Numbered from the stretch's first letter, positions 6,882-18,251 are shown. The stretch is DNA of 64,000 nucleotides from Lachnospiraceae bacterium (GCA_902363675.1 CABJAV010000017.1:1-64000), one strand, 5' to 3'. The notes: generated by a model from the sequence alone, not told the origin. Program-made: numbers and translations.

Positions 6882-8375
6882 CTACTGTACAGACAGATAA
6901 GAATATCCCATCAAGCTTGCATCCACATCATGTGCAACTTCACGGCCTTCTCGAATTGCCCATACAACAAGAGATTGTCCTCTGTGCATATCTCCTGCTG
7001 TAAATACATTCTTTACGTTTGTTGCATATTTGCCAGGCTCTGTTGCCACATTGGTTCTCTGATTTAACTCTACTCCAAACGCTTTTGCGATATAATCCTC
7101 TGTTCCAAGGAATCCTGCAGCGATCAGAACAAGTTCTGCCGGAATCTTTTTCTCAGTTCCCGGTACCTCTACCATATTTCTGCGACCGGTTTTCTCATCT
7201 ACCTTGCTCTCAAGGCTTACGATTGTGAGGCCATTAAGCTTTCCACTCTTGTCTTTGTGGAATTCTTTGACGGTTGTCTGATAAATACGAGGATCTGTTC
7301 CAAAACATGCAATTGCCTCTTCCTGACCATAATCTGTCTTTAAGACCTTTGGCCACTCCGGCCATGGATTGTTTGCTGCACGCTCCGTTGGTGGACAAGG
7401 CATCATCTCAAGCTGTGTCACAGATTTAGCCCCCTGGCGAATTGCAGTACCGACACAATCGTTACCGGTATCACCACCACCAATGATTACAACATTCTTT
7501 CCTTTTGCAGATACATATTTATTATCTTTCAGTCCGGAATCTAACAGACTCTTTGTTGTACGTGATAAATAGTCTACTGCAAAATAGATACCTTCTGCAT
7601 CTCTTCCAGCAGCCTTGATATCTCTCGGATTCTTTGCCCCACAGCAGAGAACCACACGGTCATACTGTTTCAGCAGGTCTGCCGCTTTTACATCAACACC
7701 TACATTGCATCCGGTAATAAAATGAATACCTTCCGCTTTCATCACATCAATCTTACGATCGATAATGTGCTTTTCCAGTTTCATATTCGGAATACCATAC
7801 ATAAGAAGTCCGCCTACACGGTCGTCTCTCTCATATACCGTTACATCATGTCCTCTCTGGTTCAGCTGATCTGCTGCTGCCAATCCGGAAGGACCTGAGC
7901 CAATGATTGCAACTTTCTTTCCGGTACGTACCTTCGGTACATGCGGAGCTGCATATCCCCTCTCATAGGCTGTCTCGATAACACCATGCTCATTGTCACG
8001 TACCGATACCGGGTCACCCCAGTGTCCGCAGGTACATGCTTTCTCACATAATGCCGGACATACTCTTGATGTAAACTCCGGGAAATTGTTGGTCTTGTGC
8101 AGACGGTTATATGCCTGCTGCCAATTACCGGAATATACCAGATCATTCCATTCCGGAACGAGGTTGTGCAGTGGACATCCGGATGTCATGCCTGCGATCG
8201 TCATACCTGACTGGCAGAACGGAACACCGCAATCCATGCAGCGTGCCGCCTGCTCCTGCTGTTTTTCTTTTGAAAGGAAGACATGGAACTCTTTATAGTT
8301 TTTGATTCGTTCCTTTGGTTCCACCGAACGCGCTTCCGTTCTTTCATATTCTAAAAATCCTGTTGGCTTTCCCAT
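6882..8375 (-). CDS. gltD: Glutamate synthase (NADPH) small subunit
   Basis: The 497-residue beta subunit of glutamate synthase, the flavoprotein that passes electrons from NAD(P)H to the large subunit for glutamine + 2-oxoglutarate to two glutamate. The N-terminal Fe-S Cys clusters are visible (C46, C49, C54, C67 and C106, C110, C114, C116), then the FAD Rossmann motif GSGPSG (159-164) and a second NAD(P)-binding IIGGGDTGND motif near residue 300. Length is typical. It begins 14 nt after the gltB stop with good ribosome binding, so the two are co-transcribed in the order gltB-gltD. Confidence 0.96.
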   Translation of the reverse strand: MGKPTGFLEYERTEARSVEPKERIKNYKEFHVFLSKEKQQEQAARCMDCGVPFCQSGMTIAGMTSGCPLHNLVPEWNDLVYSGNWQQAYNRLHKTNNFPEFTSRVCPALCEKACTCGHWGDPVSVRDNEHGVIETAYERGYAAPHVPKVRTGKKVAIIGSGPSGLAAADQLNQRGHDVTVYERDDRVGGLLMYGIPNMKLEKHIIDRKIDVMKAEGIHFITGCNVGVDVKAADLLKQYDRVVLCCGAKNPRDIKAAGRDAEGIYFAVDYLSRTTKSLLDSGLKDNKYVSAKGKNVVIIGGGDTGNDCVGTAIRQGAKSVTQLEMMPCPPTERAANNPWPEWPKVLKTDYGQEEAIACFGTDPRIYQTTVKEFHKDKSGKLNGLTIVSLESKVDEKTGRRNMVEVPGTEKKIPAELVLIAAGFLGTEDYIAKAFGVELNQRTNVATEPGKYATNVKNVFTAGDMHRGQSLVVWAIREGREVAHDVDASLMGYSYLSVQ

Positions 8376-8389
8376 GTTCTCTTCCCTCC

Positions 8390-11300
8390 TTATCCTCTGG
8401 TGCTGGCATAAAATGCTTCAATCTGTGCCTGCTCTGCGTTGAGACCTTTTTCTTCCATCTGTACGATAGCCATCTGCATACGATTATAATCATATGGGAT
8501 CACTTTCTTGAACTTCGGCAGATATTCGCTGAAGTTGTCTAAGATTTCTTTTCCTTTTTCGGAATTGGTCAAAGTTACATGCTCCTTGATCATATCTTTC
8601 AGCTCTAATACATCGTACTTGTTGGTTACCTCTTCAGTAAATACCATGGACTTATTGGTACGCATATACAGATCATTGTCTTCATCCAGTACATATGCAA
8701 TTCCACCGCTCATACCGGCTGCGAAGTTCTTTCCAGTCTTACCAAGGATAACAACACGACCACCTGTCATGTATTCACATCCATGATCACCGACGCCTTC
8801 AACGACTGCGGTTGCTCCAGAGTTTCTTACACAGAAACGTTCACCTGCAACACCGTTGATAAATGCCTTACCACTTGTTGCACCGTAAAGTGCCACGTTA
8901 CCGATAATAATATTCTCATCCTTCTTGAACTTCACACCTGTTGGTGGATAAACGATCAGTTTTCCACCGGAAAGGCCTTTTCCGAAGTAATCGTTGGAAT
9001 CTCCGACCAGTTCAAGTGTCAGTCCCTTAGGAATAAATGCACCAAAGCTCTGTCCGCCGGCACCCGTACATTTTACAATGTAAGTGTCATCATCCAATGT
9101 ATCATCATATGTCTTTGTGATCTCAGATCCAAAGATAGTTCCCAGCGAACGGTTGACATTGGTTACTTCTGTATCGATCATGCGCTTCTGTTTCTTCTCA
9201 AGTGCAGGTTTCAGCTGTTTCATTAAAACAGTCATGTCTTTGGTAGAATCCAGTTCGAAATCGTATACCTGCTTTGGATCAAAAATAACTTTCTGCTTTG
9301 TTCCTGCAAATGGGTTATTTAAGATGTTATCCAGATTCAGTTTTGCTTCTCTCTCGGACAGATCCTCACGAACCTTTAAGAAATCGCTTCTTCCTACCAG
9401 CTCATCTACGGTACGTACACCAAGCTTTGCCATATATTCACGAAGTTCCTCTGCGATAAAGCGCATAAAGTTTTCAACATATTCCGGCTTTCCTGCGAAA
9501 CGCTTACGAAGTTCCGGATTCTGTGTTGCAATACCTGCAGGACAGGTATCCAGATTACATACACGCATCATGACACAGCCCATAGTTACGAGCGGAGCGG
9601 TTGCAAATCCATACTCCTCGGCACCAAGACATGCTGCAATTGCTACGTCCTTACCACTCATCAGCTTACCATCTGTCTCGATGCGAACCTTGTTACGAAG
9701 TCCGTTCATGATCAGTGTCTGATGTGTCTCTGCAAGTCCAAGCTCCCATGGCAGACCTGCGTTATGGATAGAACTGCTTGGTGCTGCACCTGTACCACCA
9801 TCATATCCGGAAATCAGTACAACCTGTGCTCCCGCCTTGGCAACACCTGCTGCGACAGTTCCAACACCTGCTTCTGATACCAGTTTTACGGAAATTCTGG
9901 CATAACGGTTTGCATTCTTCAAGTCAAAGATCAGCTGTTCCAGATCCTCGATGGAATAAATATCATGGTGTGGTGGCGGAGAAATCAGTGATACACCCGG
10001 AGTAGAAAGTCTGGTCTTTGCGATCCAAGGGTATACTTTCTTTCCTGGCAGATGTCCGCCTTCACCCGGTTTTGCACCCTGTGCCATCTTAATCTGAATT
10101 TCCTGTGCACTTGTCAGATATCTGCTTGTTACACCAAAACGACCAGAAGCAACCTGTTTGATTGCGGAACAACGGTTCTTTCCATCTTTTCCAATGGTCA
10201 GACGATCCTTGTCCTCGCCACCTTCACCTGTGTTTGATTTACCATGAAGATGGTTCATTGCAATCGCAAGTGTCTCATGTGCTTCTTTGGAGATAGAACC
10301 GTATGACATCGCACCTGTCTTAAAACGGGTCACGATGGAATCTACACTCTCTACTTCCTCTAATTTTACGCCCTTCTTCGGATAGTTGAAATCCATTAAT
10401 CCACGAAGGTTTGTATGTTTCTGTTCTTCGTCCACAAGCTCTGTATACTGTTTGAACAGGTTATAATCGCCTCTCTGGGTAGACTGCTGCAGAAGATGGA
10501 TCGTAGCCGGATTGTACAGATGTGCATCCGCACCACTTCTCATCTTGTGACGTCCCTTACTGTCGAGTGTCACATCGGTCTCAAGTCCTAATGGATCATA
10601 AGCCGCAGAATGTAATGTATTTACATCATCTTCAATATCTTTCATGGTAATACCACCGATACGGCTTACCGTATTGGTAAAGTATTTATCAATTACTTCC
10701 TTATCAATACCAATGGCCTCGAAAATCTTAGAGCCCTGATATGACTGAATGGTAGAAATACCCATCTTTGCTGCAATTTTTACAATGCCGGTAAGAATTG
10801 CATGGTTATAATCATTGATGGCTGCGTAATAATCCTTATCAAGCATATGCTCATCTACCAACTGCTTTACGGTATCCTGTGCCAGATACGGGTTGATTGC
10901 ACTTGCACCAAATCCAAGTAAAGTTGCAAAGTGATGTACCTCTCGTGGCTCACCGGACTCCAGAATCACAGAAAGTGATGTACGTTTCTTTGTCTTAACC
11001 AGATACTGCTGTAATGCAGATACTGCAAGCAGTGATGGGATAGCAACATGGTTGTCATCCACTTCACGGTCGGAAAGGATCAGGATATTGGCACCATCTC
11101 TGTATGCACGGTCAGCCTCAATGAAGAGTCTGTCTACAGCCTTTTCCAGACTTGTGTTCTTATAATATACGATTGAAATCGTAGCTACCTTAAATCCCTC
11201 TACCTTCATATCACGAATCTTCATGAGATCGGTATTGGTAAGGATTGGATTGTTAATACGGAGAACTTTACAGTTCTGTGGTTTTTCCTCCAGAAGGTTT

Positions 11301-12943
11301 CCACCAGCTCCGATATATACCGTTGTGGAAGTAACCACTTCCTCACGAATTGAATCAATTGGAGGATTGGTTACCTGTGCGAACAACTGCTTAAAGTAGT
11401 TAAACAATGGCTCACGGTTACCGGAAAGTGCTGCCAGTGGTGTATCGGTACCCATCGCTGCGGTTCCCTCGATACCGTTCTTTGCCATCGGAAGAATAGA
11501 ATCTTTCAGAGACTCATAAGTATAACCAAATGCCCTCTGCATTCTCTGGCGTTCTTCCTTTGTATATTCCGGTACACGCTCATTTGGAATCTTTAAGTCT
11601 TCGAGCATAACGATGTTGCTGTCTAACCACTCACCATACGGACGCTTTCCAGCATATTTTTCTTTCAGTTCATCGTCGTCAATGACACGGCCCTGAATCG
11701 TATCTACAAGAAGCATCTTTCCTGGACGAAGACGATCTTTTGTCACAATCTTTGTCGGATCGATATCCAGTACACCGACCTCGGAAGAAAGAATCAGATA
11801 ATCATCATCTGTAATATAGTAACGGGATGGACGAAGTCCGTTACGGTCAAGCACTGCACCCATCATATCTCCATCGGAGAAAAGAATGGAAGCCGGTCCG
11901 TCCCATGGCTCCATCATGGTTGCATAATACTGATAAAAATCTTTTTTCTTCTGACTCATGATTGCATTGTTTGCCCATGGCTCAGGAATCATGATCATAA
12001 CTGCCAGCGGAAGTTCCATACCACTCATAACCAAAAACTCTAATGTGTTATCCAGCATAGCGGAATCCGATCCTTCGGTATTGATAACCGGAAGTACTTT
12101 CTGAAATTCTCCACGGAGCTTTCCGGATGCCATTGTCTCCTCACGGGCAAGCATCTTATCTGCATTACCACGAATGGTATTAATCTCACCGTTATGTACG
12201 ATAAAACGGTTTGGATGTGCTCTCTCCCAACTTGGATTTGTGTTGGTAGAGAAACGGGAATGTACGGTTGCAATTGCTGACTCGTAATCCGGATCCTGCA
12301 GATCAGAGAAGAACTGACGTAACTGCTCTACTAAGAACATTCCTTTGTATACGATTGTACGGCTGGATAAAGAAGCAACGTAACTGTCATCGTTTGACTG
12401 TTCAAACACACGGCGTGCTACATACAGTTTGCGGTCAAAATCCAATCCCTTTTCAACGTCTTCCGGTCTCTTGACAAATGCCTGCATGATACATGGCATG
12501 CAGTCTCTTGCTTTATCGGAAAGTTTGTCCGGATGAATCGGAACTTCTCTCCATCCAAGGAACTCCATACCTTCCTTTTCCACAATGACCTCAAACATCT
12601 TCTTAGCCTGATTGTTCTTTAACTCATCCTGTGGGAAGAAGAACATTCCCACACCATAATCTCTCTCGTCTCCAAGTTCAATTCCTAAAGGCTTAACTGC
12701 CTTCTTAAAAAATTTATGTGAAATCTGGAGCAGAATACCAACACCGTCTCCAGTCTTTCCATCCGCATCCTTTCCAGCTCTATGCTTTAAGTTCTCTACG
12801 ATCTTTAAAGCATTTTCTACCGTCTGATGTGTCTTAATACCTTTAATATTGACAACAGCACCGATTCCACAGTTATCATGTTCGAATCTTGGATCATATA
12901 GACCCTTGGCTACTGCTGTACTCTCATTCCACTGCTCTCTCAT
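8390..12943 (-). CDS. gltB: Glutamate synthase large subunit
   Basis: The 1517-residue alpha subunit of glutamate synthase. The class II glutamine amidotransferase domain starts at Cys25 (HDNCGIGAVV), implying removal of a 24-residue propeptide. The central domain is followed by the FMN-binding synthase domain (TGAMSYGSISKEAHETLA, GEGGEDKDR) and the 3Fe-4S cluster region CNLDTCPAGIATQ. The C-terminal beta-helix of the GXGXG type is visible in G-rich repeats (YGATSGKAFINGVAGERF). Length matches bacterial GltB. It lies first in a two-gene operon with gltD and is central to nitrogen assimilation. Confidence 0.96.
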   Translation of the reverse strand: MREQWNESTAVAKGLYDPRFEHDNCGIGAVVNIKGIKTHQTVENALKIVENLKHRAGKDADGKTGDGVGILLQISHKFFKKAVKPLGIELGDERDYGVGMFFFPQDELKNNQAKKMFEVIVEKEGMEFLGWREVPIHPDKLSDKARDCMPCIMQAFVKRPEDVEKGLDFDRKLYVARRVFEQSNDDSYVASLSSRTIVYKGMFLVEQLRQFFSDLQDPDYESAIATVHSRFSTNTNPSWERAHPNRFIVHNGEINTIRGNADKMLAREETMASGKLRGEFQKVLPVINTEGSDSAMLDNTLEFLVMSGMELPLAVMIMIPEPWANNAIMSQKKKDFYQYYATMMEPWDGPASILFSDGDMMGAVLDRNGLRPSRYYITDDDYLILSSEVGVLDIDPTKIVTKDRLRPGKMLLVDTIQGRVIDDDELKEKYAGKRPYGEWLDSNIVMLEDLKIPNERVPEYTKEERQRMQRAFGYTYESLKDSILPMAKNGIEGTAAMGTDTPLAALSGNREPLFNYFKQLFAQVTNPPIDSIREEVVTSTTVYIGAGGNLLEEKPQNCKVLRINNPILTNTDLMKIRDMKVEGFKVATISIVYYKNTSLEKAVDRLFIEADRAYRDGANILILSDREVDDNHVAIPSLLAVSALQQYLVKTKKRTSLSVILESGEPREVHHFATLLGFGASAINPYLAQDTVKQLVDEHMLDKDYYAAINDYNHAILTGIVKIAAKMGISTIQSYQGSKIFEAIGIDKEVIDKYFTNTVSRIGGITMKDIEDDVNTLHSAAYDPLGLETDVTLDSKGRHKMRSGADAHLYNPATIHLLQQSTQRGDYNLFKQYTELVDEEQKHTNLRGLMDFNYPKKGVKLEEVESVDSIVTRFKTGAMSYGSISKEAHETLAIAMNHLHGKSNTGEGGEDKDRLTIGKDGKNRCSAIKQVASGRFGVTSRYLTSAQEIQIKMAQGAKPGEGGHLPGKKVYPWIAKTRLSTPGVSLISPPPHHDIYSIEDLEQLIFDLKNANRYARISVKLVSEAGVGTVAAGVAKAGAQVVLISGYDGGTGAAPSSSIHNAGLPWELGLAETHQTLIMNGLRNKVRIETDGKLMSGKDVAIAACLGAEEYGFATAPLVTMGCVMMRVCNLDTCPAGIATQNPELRKRFAGKPEYVENFMRFIAEELREYMAKLGVRTVDELVGRSDFLKVREDLSEREAKLNLDNILNNPFAGTKQKVIFDPKQVYDFELDSTKDMTVLMKQLKPALEKKQKRMIDTEVTNVNRSLGTIFGSEITKTYDDTLDDDTYIVKCTGAGGQSFGAFIPKGLTLELVGDSNDYFGKGLSGGKLIVYPPTGVKFKKDENIIIGNVALYGATSGKAFINGVAGERFCVRNSGATAVVEGVGDHGCEYMTGGRVVILGKTGKNFAAGMSGGIAYVLDEDNDLYMRTNKSMVFTEEVTNKYDVLELKDMIKEHVTLTNSEKGKEILDNFSEYLPKFKKVIPYDYNRMQMAIVQMEEKGLNAEQAQIEAFYASTRG

Positions 12944-12986
12944 AGGACTCTACCCTTTCGTGTAAATTTCATTGTTTCTGAATATG

Positions 12987-13016
12987 ATTTTACTACTGCA
13001 AAGCCCCTGATGTAAA
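12987..13016 (-). promoter_or_regulatory. Candidate promoter of gltBD
   Basis: On the minus strand TTTACA (13011-13016) and TAAAAT (12987-12992) are 18 bp apart, placing the start about 40 nt before the gltB ATG. The flanking AT-rich stretch (13020-13110) has no other gene. The match is only moderate. Confidence 0.4.
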
Positions 13017-13126
13017 TAGTTTTTTTCTTATTATTGTCTGACTATTTGTCTTTTTATATTCATTTCTATTATTGTGTACACATTTTTCTTTATTTTCTTT
13101 TCATTTCATAGCTATACGCACAATAA

Positions 13127-13168
13127 AAGAGCAATCTCATCAAAACTTTTTTCAATAAAATTGCTCTT
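13127..13168 (-). terminator. Terminator of the metal-ATPase operon
   Basis: AAGAGCAAT (13127-13135) pairs with ATTGCTCTT (13160-13168) and is followed on the minus strand by TTATT. It lies 26 nt past the stop of the P-type ATPase. The stem is sound but the loop is long (24 nt). Confidence 0.55.
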
Positions 13169-13193
13169 CTGTGTCATTTTTCTTAAATTGTTT

Positions 13194-15296
13194 CTAAATT
13201 GTTTCTTCACTATCTTCCAAAAGATTGCCCATGCTGCGAAGACTGATGGCAATTGTGGAAGTATTATGCAGCAATGCAGATGTAGTCGGTGGAATAATTC
13301 CGCCTACCCCAAGCGCAATAAGTCCTGCGTTAAATCCAACAATCATGCGGTAATTCTGATGAATGCGTTTCATCAACTGATTGCTCAGTTTTTTCAGTGT
13401 TACTACTTCACGTAAATCATCCGCTGCAATTGTTACATCTGCAATCTCTCTGGCAATCTCAGCGCCATCACTGATTGCGATTCCAACATCTGCGGAGGAA
13501 AGAGCCAGCGAATCGTTGATTCCATCACCGATCATGACAACTTTGTGTCCCATTGCCTTTTCTTTTTCTACGAACTTTGCTTTATCTTCCGGTAATACTT
13601 CTGCGTAATACTCGTCCACGCCTACTTTTGCAGCGATTGCTTTTGCAGTACGCTCACTGTCTCCTGTCATCATGACAACTTTCTTTAGTCCCGCTTTTTT
13701 CAGATCACGGATCACCTGCTTTGCCTCTTTGCGCAGAGGGTCTTCAATGCAGATCACTGCTGCAAGCTTTCCTTCCAAAGCAAGATATAAGTGTGAATAT
13801 TCCATTGGCAGGTTTTCAAAAATATCATGCATGTTTGCCGGAACTTCACAATGTTCATCTTCAAGAATAAAATGATAGCTTCCGATAACCGCACGTTTTC
13901 CATTTATTGTCGTTGCAATACCATGTGCCACAATATAGTCGACCTTGGAATGCATTTCTTCATGCTCAAGGCCACGCTTTGCTGCCGCATCTGTAACCGC
14001 TTTTGCCATAGAATGCGGGAAATGTTCTTCCAGACAGGCTGCGATACGCAAAAGCTCGTCTTCGCTCATTCCATTGAAAGGAACAATCTTTACAACGGAC
14101 GGGCTGGCTTTTGTCAAAGTACCTGTCTTATCAAATACGATTGTATCTGCTTCTGCCATGGCTTCCATATATTTGCCGCCTTTTACCGTGATGCTGTGCG
14201 CGTTCGCCTCACGAATTGCAGACAGTACCGTAACCGGCATGGCAAGTTTTAATGCACATGAAAAGTCTACCATAAGGATTGCAAGCGCCTTGGTTGCATT
14301 TCTCGTAAGCAGATAAGTCAGTGCCGTTCCTGCCAGTGAATATGGAACCAGACGATCTGCCAGATGTTCTGCTTTTCCTTCTACGGAAGATTTCAGTTTT
14401 TCTGACTCTTCGATCATCGTAACAATCTTCTCGTATCGGCTCGATCCTGCTACTTTCTTTACACAGATGGTAAGTTCGCCCTCTTCGAGTACTGTTCCAG
14501 CGTACACATATCCGCCAACAGCTTTACGGACTGCAAGGGATTCTCCTGTAAGAGAAGCCTGATTGACCGTAGCCTCTCCCTCACATACTTCACCGTCAAA
14601 CGGAATGACATTGCCCATATGAATACGGATCTTGTCCTCTTCCTGAATCTGCTTGGAAGGTACTAAAACTTCATTGCCATCTTTCTGTACCAGCCAGACT
14701 TTGCTGTTATTCAAAGACATGCTGCGTGCCAGATCTCCAACCGACTTCTTATGTGTCCACTCTTCAAGAATCTCACCGATATTAAGCAGGAACATTACAG
14801 AACCCGCTGTGCCGATATCTCCGCGCAACATTGATACGGAAATTGCTGTAGCATCCAGTACCGGTACTTCTATCTTGCGCTGACACAATACTTTAATTCC
14901 CTTCCAGATATATTTACACGACTCAATCGTTGCAAGAGCAAAACGGATCGGATATGGCAACAGAAAACGCTTTCCGTAATGAACAAGCGTTGTTGTAACA
15001 AGCTTTTCTTTGTATTCCTCATTCATTGCCCGACCGGAATTGACAAGTACATCATCCGGCACTTCCACATTCTGGTAAGCAAATTTCTGCAATGCATGAA
15101 GAACACTGGCACGATCTGTACCTTTTCCATAACAGATCACCGCGTCGGCCGTCTGACTGTACACCTGTGCACGGACAACTTCCTCCATGCCCTCAAGATA
15201 ATACAAAAGCACATCTGCCTGTTCATATGTCATCCGGCTCTGTTTCATATGTACGCGCAGACGATTCTTTCCTTCATGTCTGATTACAAATCTCAT
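13194..15296 (-). CDS. P1B-like heavy-metal P-type ATPase with non-CPx metal motif
   Basis: A 700-residue membrane ion pump. Residues 1-75 resemble a degenerate HMA-like domain without a CxxC. Visible motifs are the actuator TGES (250-253), the phosphorylation site D389-K-T-G-T, MTGD (543-546) and GDGIND (590-595), all intact, so ATP-driven transport is expected. In the transmembrane helix that normally carries CPC, CPH or SPC, the sequence is DFSCALKLAMP, with Cys347-Ala in place of Cys-Pro. The metal specificity therefore cannot be read from known groups; Fe, Mn, Ni or Co are possibilities. It overlaps the stop of the DUF6110 gene by 1 nt (TAATG), indicating translational coupling. Confidence 0.85.
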   Translation of the reverse strand: MRFVIRHEGKNRLRVHMKQSRMTYEQADVLLYYLEGMEEVVRAQVYSQTADAVICYGKGTDRASVLHALQKFAYQNVEVPDDVLVNSGRAMNEEYKEKLVTTTLVHYGKRFLLPYPIRFALATIESCKYIWKGIKVLCQRKIEVPVLDATAISVSMLRGDIGTAGSVMFLLNIGEILEEWTHKKSVGDLARSMSLNNSKVWLVQKDGNEVLVPSKQIQEEDKIRIHMGNVIPFDGEVCEGEATVNQASLTGESLAVRKAVGGYVYAGTVLEEGELTICVKKVAGSSRYEKIVTMIEESEKLKSSVEGKAEHLADRLVPYSLAGTALTYLLTRNATKALAILMVDFSCALKLAMPVTVLSAIREANAHSITVKGGKYMEAMAEADTIVFDKTGTLTKASPSVVKIVPFNGMSEDELLRIAACLEEHFPHSMAKAVTDAAAKRGLEHEEMHSKVDYIVAHGIATTINGKRAVIGSYHFILEDEHCEVPANMHDIFENLPMEYSHLYLALEGKLAAVICIEDPLRKEAKQVIRDLKKAGLKKVVMMTGDSERTAKAIAAKVGVDEYYAEVLPEDKAKFVEKEKAMGHKVVMIGDGINDSLALSSADVGIAISDGAEIAREIADVTIAADDLREVVTLKKLSNQLMKRIHQNYRMIVGFNAGLIALGVGGIIPPTTSALLHNTSTIAISLRSMGNLLEDSEETI

Positions 15297-15616
15297 TAAG
15301 CTTCGCCTTCTTCAGTTGTTTCTGCCGGAGTCTCTTCTGTTACTTCCGTCATATCCTCTGCCTGATCTTCAAACTCAGCCTGTGCTGCTTCACGCTCTTC
15401 GTTGATCACCTTTGCATCTGCATAGATATCACCACAGTTCTCCTGAACAGTTGTCACTGTCTTCATCACACACTTCTTTGCACGAAGAACTGCTGCTGTA
15501 CAGTTTGTATAAAATTTCTTTGCATCATCACTGGATAAAACTTTCAGACCTGCTGTACCGAATAATACACCTGCTGCAAAAAGTCCTGTCTTTTTTCCAT
15601 TAAATTTGAAACTCAT
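15296..15616 (-). CDS. DUF6110 family protein, partner of the metal ATPase
   Basis: A 106-residue protein. Residues 8-28 form a hydrophobic segment (TGLFAAGVLFGTAGLKVL), followed by an amphipathic helix with two Cys (NCTAAVLRAKKCVMK) and a strongly acidic Glu/Thr-rich tail. It matches DUF6110, which is usually found directly upstream of this ATPase type. The ATG has AGGAGG 9 nt upstream, and the stop overlaps the ATPase start. The acidic tail and Cys pair would suit metal delivery or sensing, but that is inference. Confidence 0.75.
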   Translation of the reverse strand: MSFKFNGKKTGLFAAGVLFGTAGLKVLSSDDAKKFYTNCTAAVLRAKKCVMKTVTTVQENCGDIYADAKVINEEREAAQAEFEDQAEDMTEVTEETPAETTEEGEA

Positions 15617-15657
15617 AGTTATTTCCTCCTGAAGTAAATTTATTATTTTATGAAGTT

Positions 15658-15716
15658 ATTATAACGAGCGTTTTTACTTTTTTCCACCCCTAATCTTCTT
15701 ATTGAGAAAAGATTAG
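15658..15716 (-). promoter_or_regulatory. Candidate promoter and upstream palindrome of DUF6110-ATPase operon
   Basis: A perfect TATAAT lies at 15658-15663 on the minus strand, about 42 nt before the DUF6110 ATG; no good -35 box is seen. Upstream is an 8-bp inverted repeat CTAATCTT / AAGATTAG (15690-15697, 15709-15716) with an 11-nt spacer. A weak -35 plus an upstream palindrome is compatible with an activator site, perhaps metal-responsive. Confidence 0.35.
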
Positions 15717-15765
15717 TCCGTTAAAACCAGCGTCCGATAATACAAATATTTTTTGATATATAAAA

Positions 15766-16545
15766 CTATCCGAGTGCAACATCTAACACCATCATCAGTG
15801 AAAATCCCACTGCAAAAAGTACCGTTCCTATATTCGAATGTTTTCCCTGTAACATCTCTGGAATCAATTCCTCAACGACCACATACAGCATGGCACCTGC
15901 CGCAAAACTGAGCAGATACGGCAATGCCGGCACAATAAAACCGGCTGCAAGAATTGTAAGAATCGCACCAATCGGCTCCACAATTCCCGACAGTACACCG
16001 TTGATAAAAGCGCGTGGTTTATTCTCTCCCTCTGCACATAACGGCATGGATATGATTGCACCTTCCGGGAAATTCTGTATTGCGATTCCCAAAGACAGCG
16101 CGAACGCTCCCATCGCCGTAATCGTCGTGTTCCCGGACAAATAACCGGCATAGACCACACCTACCGCCATTCCCTCCGGAATATTGTGAATCGTAACTGC
16201 AAGTACAAGCATCGTTGTCCTCTGCAATTTGCTGTGAATTCCTTCGGCTTTTTCACTATTCCGATGCAAATGTGGAACGATACTATCCACCAGAAGCAGA
16301 AACAATATTCCAATCCAGAATCCCACGACTGCCGGCACAAAAGAAAATTTTCCCATCGATGCAGACTGCTCAATTGCCGGGAGCAACAGACTCCAGATTG
16401 ACGCTGCCACCATTACTCCCGCTGCAAATCCGGTCAGTGCACGCTGCAAATAATCACTCATATTTTTCTTCATAAAAAATACGCACGCCGAACCCAGAGA
16501 AGTTCCCAGAAAAGGCACCAGAATTCCAATCATTACTTCATTCAT
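15766..16545 (-). CDS. ZIP-family metal transporter
   Basis: A 259-residue ZIP-type importer of Zn2+ or related divalent metals, with eight predicted membrane helices. The two family signatures are present: HNIPEGMAVG in helix IV and QNFPEGAIIS in helix V, where His/Asn/Glu residues form the metal path. A short His-containing loop (PHLHRNSEK) lies between helices III and IV. The start at 16545 has GGAGA 7 nt upstream; a longer version from 16644 would add 33 residues unlike the family. It is the next gene on the same strand upstream of the metal ATPase pair, suggesting a metal-homeostasis neighbourhood without shared transcript proof. Confidence 0.88.
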   Translation of the reverse strand: MNEVMIGILVPFLGTSLGSACVFFMKKNMSDYLQRALTGFAAGVMVAASIWSLLLPAIEQSASMGKFSFVPAVVGFWIGILFLLLVDSIVPHLHRNSEKAEGIHSKLQRTTMLVLAVTIHNIPEGMAVGVVYAGYLSGNTTITAMGAFALSLGIAIQNFPEGAIISMPLCAEGENKPRAFINGVLSGIVEPIGAILTILAAGFIVPALPYLLSFAAGAMLYVVVEELIPEMLQGKHSNIGTVLFAVGFSLMMVLDVALG

Positions 16546-16674
16546 ATTCAGTCTCCATAAATGCACAAGGCACACAAAGTGTTTCCTGCTGTCTATATAT
16601 TCTATGCAGCTTACAAACACCTGGTGCGCCCCATACCATTTCATATTAAGGTTTGACTATTATTTTATATGTTT

Positions 16675-18036
<1,362 letters not shown>

Positions 18037-18049
18037 TAAAATGATTTAC

Positions 18050-18079
18050 ACACGAGTTAGTTTATACTAACTCGCGTGT
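18050..18079 (-). promoter_or_regulatory. Operator-like palindrome over the enolase -10 region
   Basis: ACACGAGTTAGT (18050-18061) and ACTAACTCGCGTGT (18066-18079) form a 12-bp inverted repeat with a CG insertion. The repeat covers TATAAA on the minus strand, with TTGCAA 15 bp upstream. A dimeric repressor bound here would block the putative enolase promoter. The regulator is unknown. Confidence 0.45.
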
Positions 18080-18205
18080 ATTTGCAAGAGGTCTTACTGA
18101 TAACATTTCTTCATTTATTCAGGTACAACGTTTAAAGACAAAGGGTTCAGCAATCTGTGCAATTGACTGCTGAAATGTAGAAAATTAGCGGATTTCGAGG
18201 TGGAG

Positions 18206-18241
18206 TCAGATTACGGGAATGCGTAGCATGTAGTAATCTGA
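18206..18241. repeat. Inverted repeat in the eno-DUF3877 gap
   Basis: TCAGATTAC (18206-18214) and GTAATCTGA (18233-18241) form a 9-bp perfect stem with an 18-nt loop. It lies in a gene-free stretch 18080-18294 with no start codons of note. It may be a short interspersed repeat, but no second copy occurs in this window. Confidence 0.4.
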
Positions 18242-18251
18242 TTAATCATAA

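Noticed and set aside
5906..8375. LysR gene as gltC, activator of gltBD
   Set aside because: GltC-type regulators are divergent from their target; here the gene converges on gltD and the gltBD promoter is 6 kb away, so the link is unsupported.
13194..15296. Copper ATPase CopA
   Set aside because: No CPC motif, no CxxC in the N-terminal domain and no copper-responsive neighbours; metal left unassigned.
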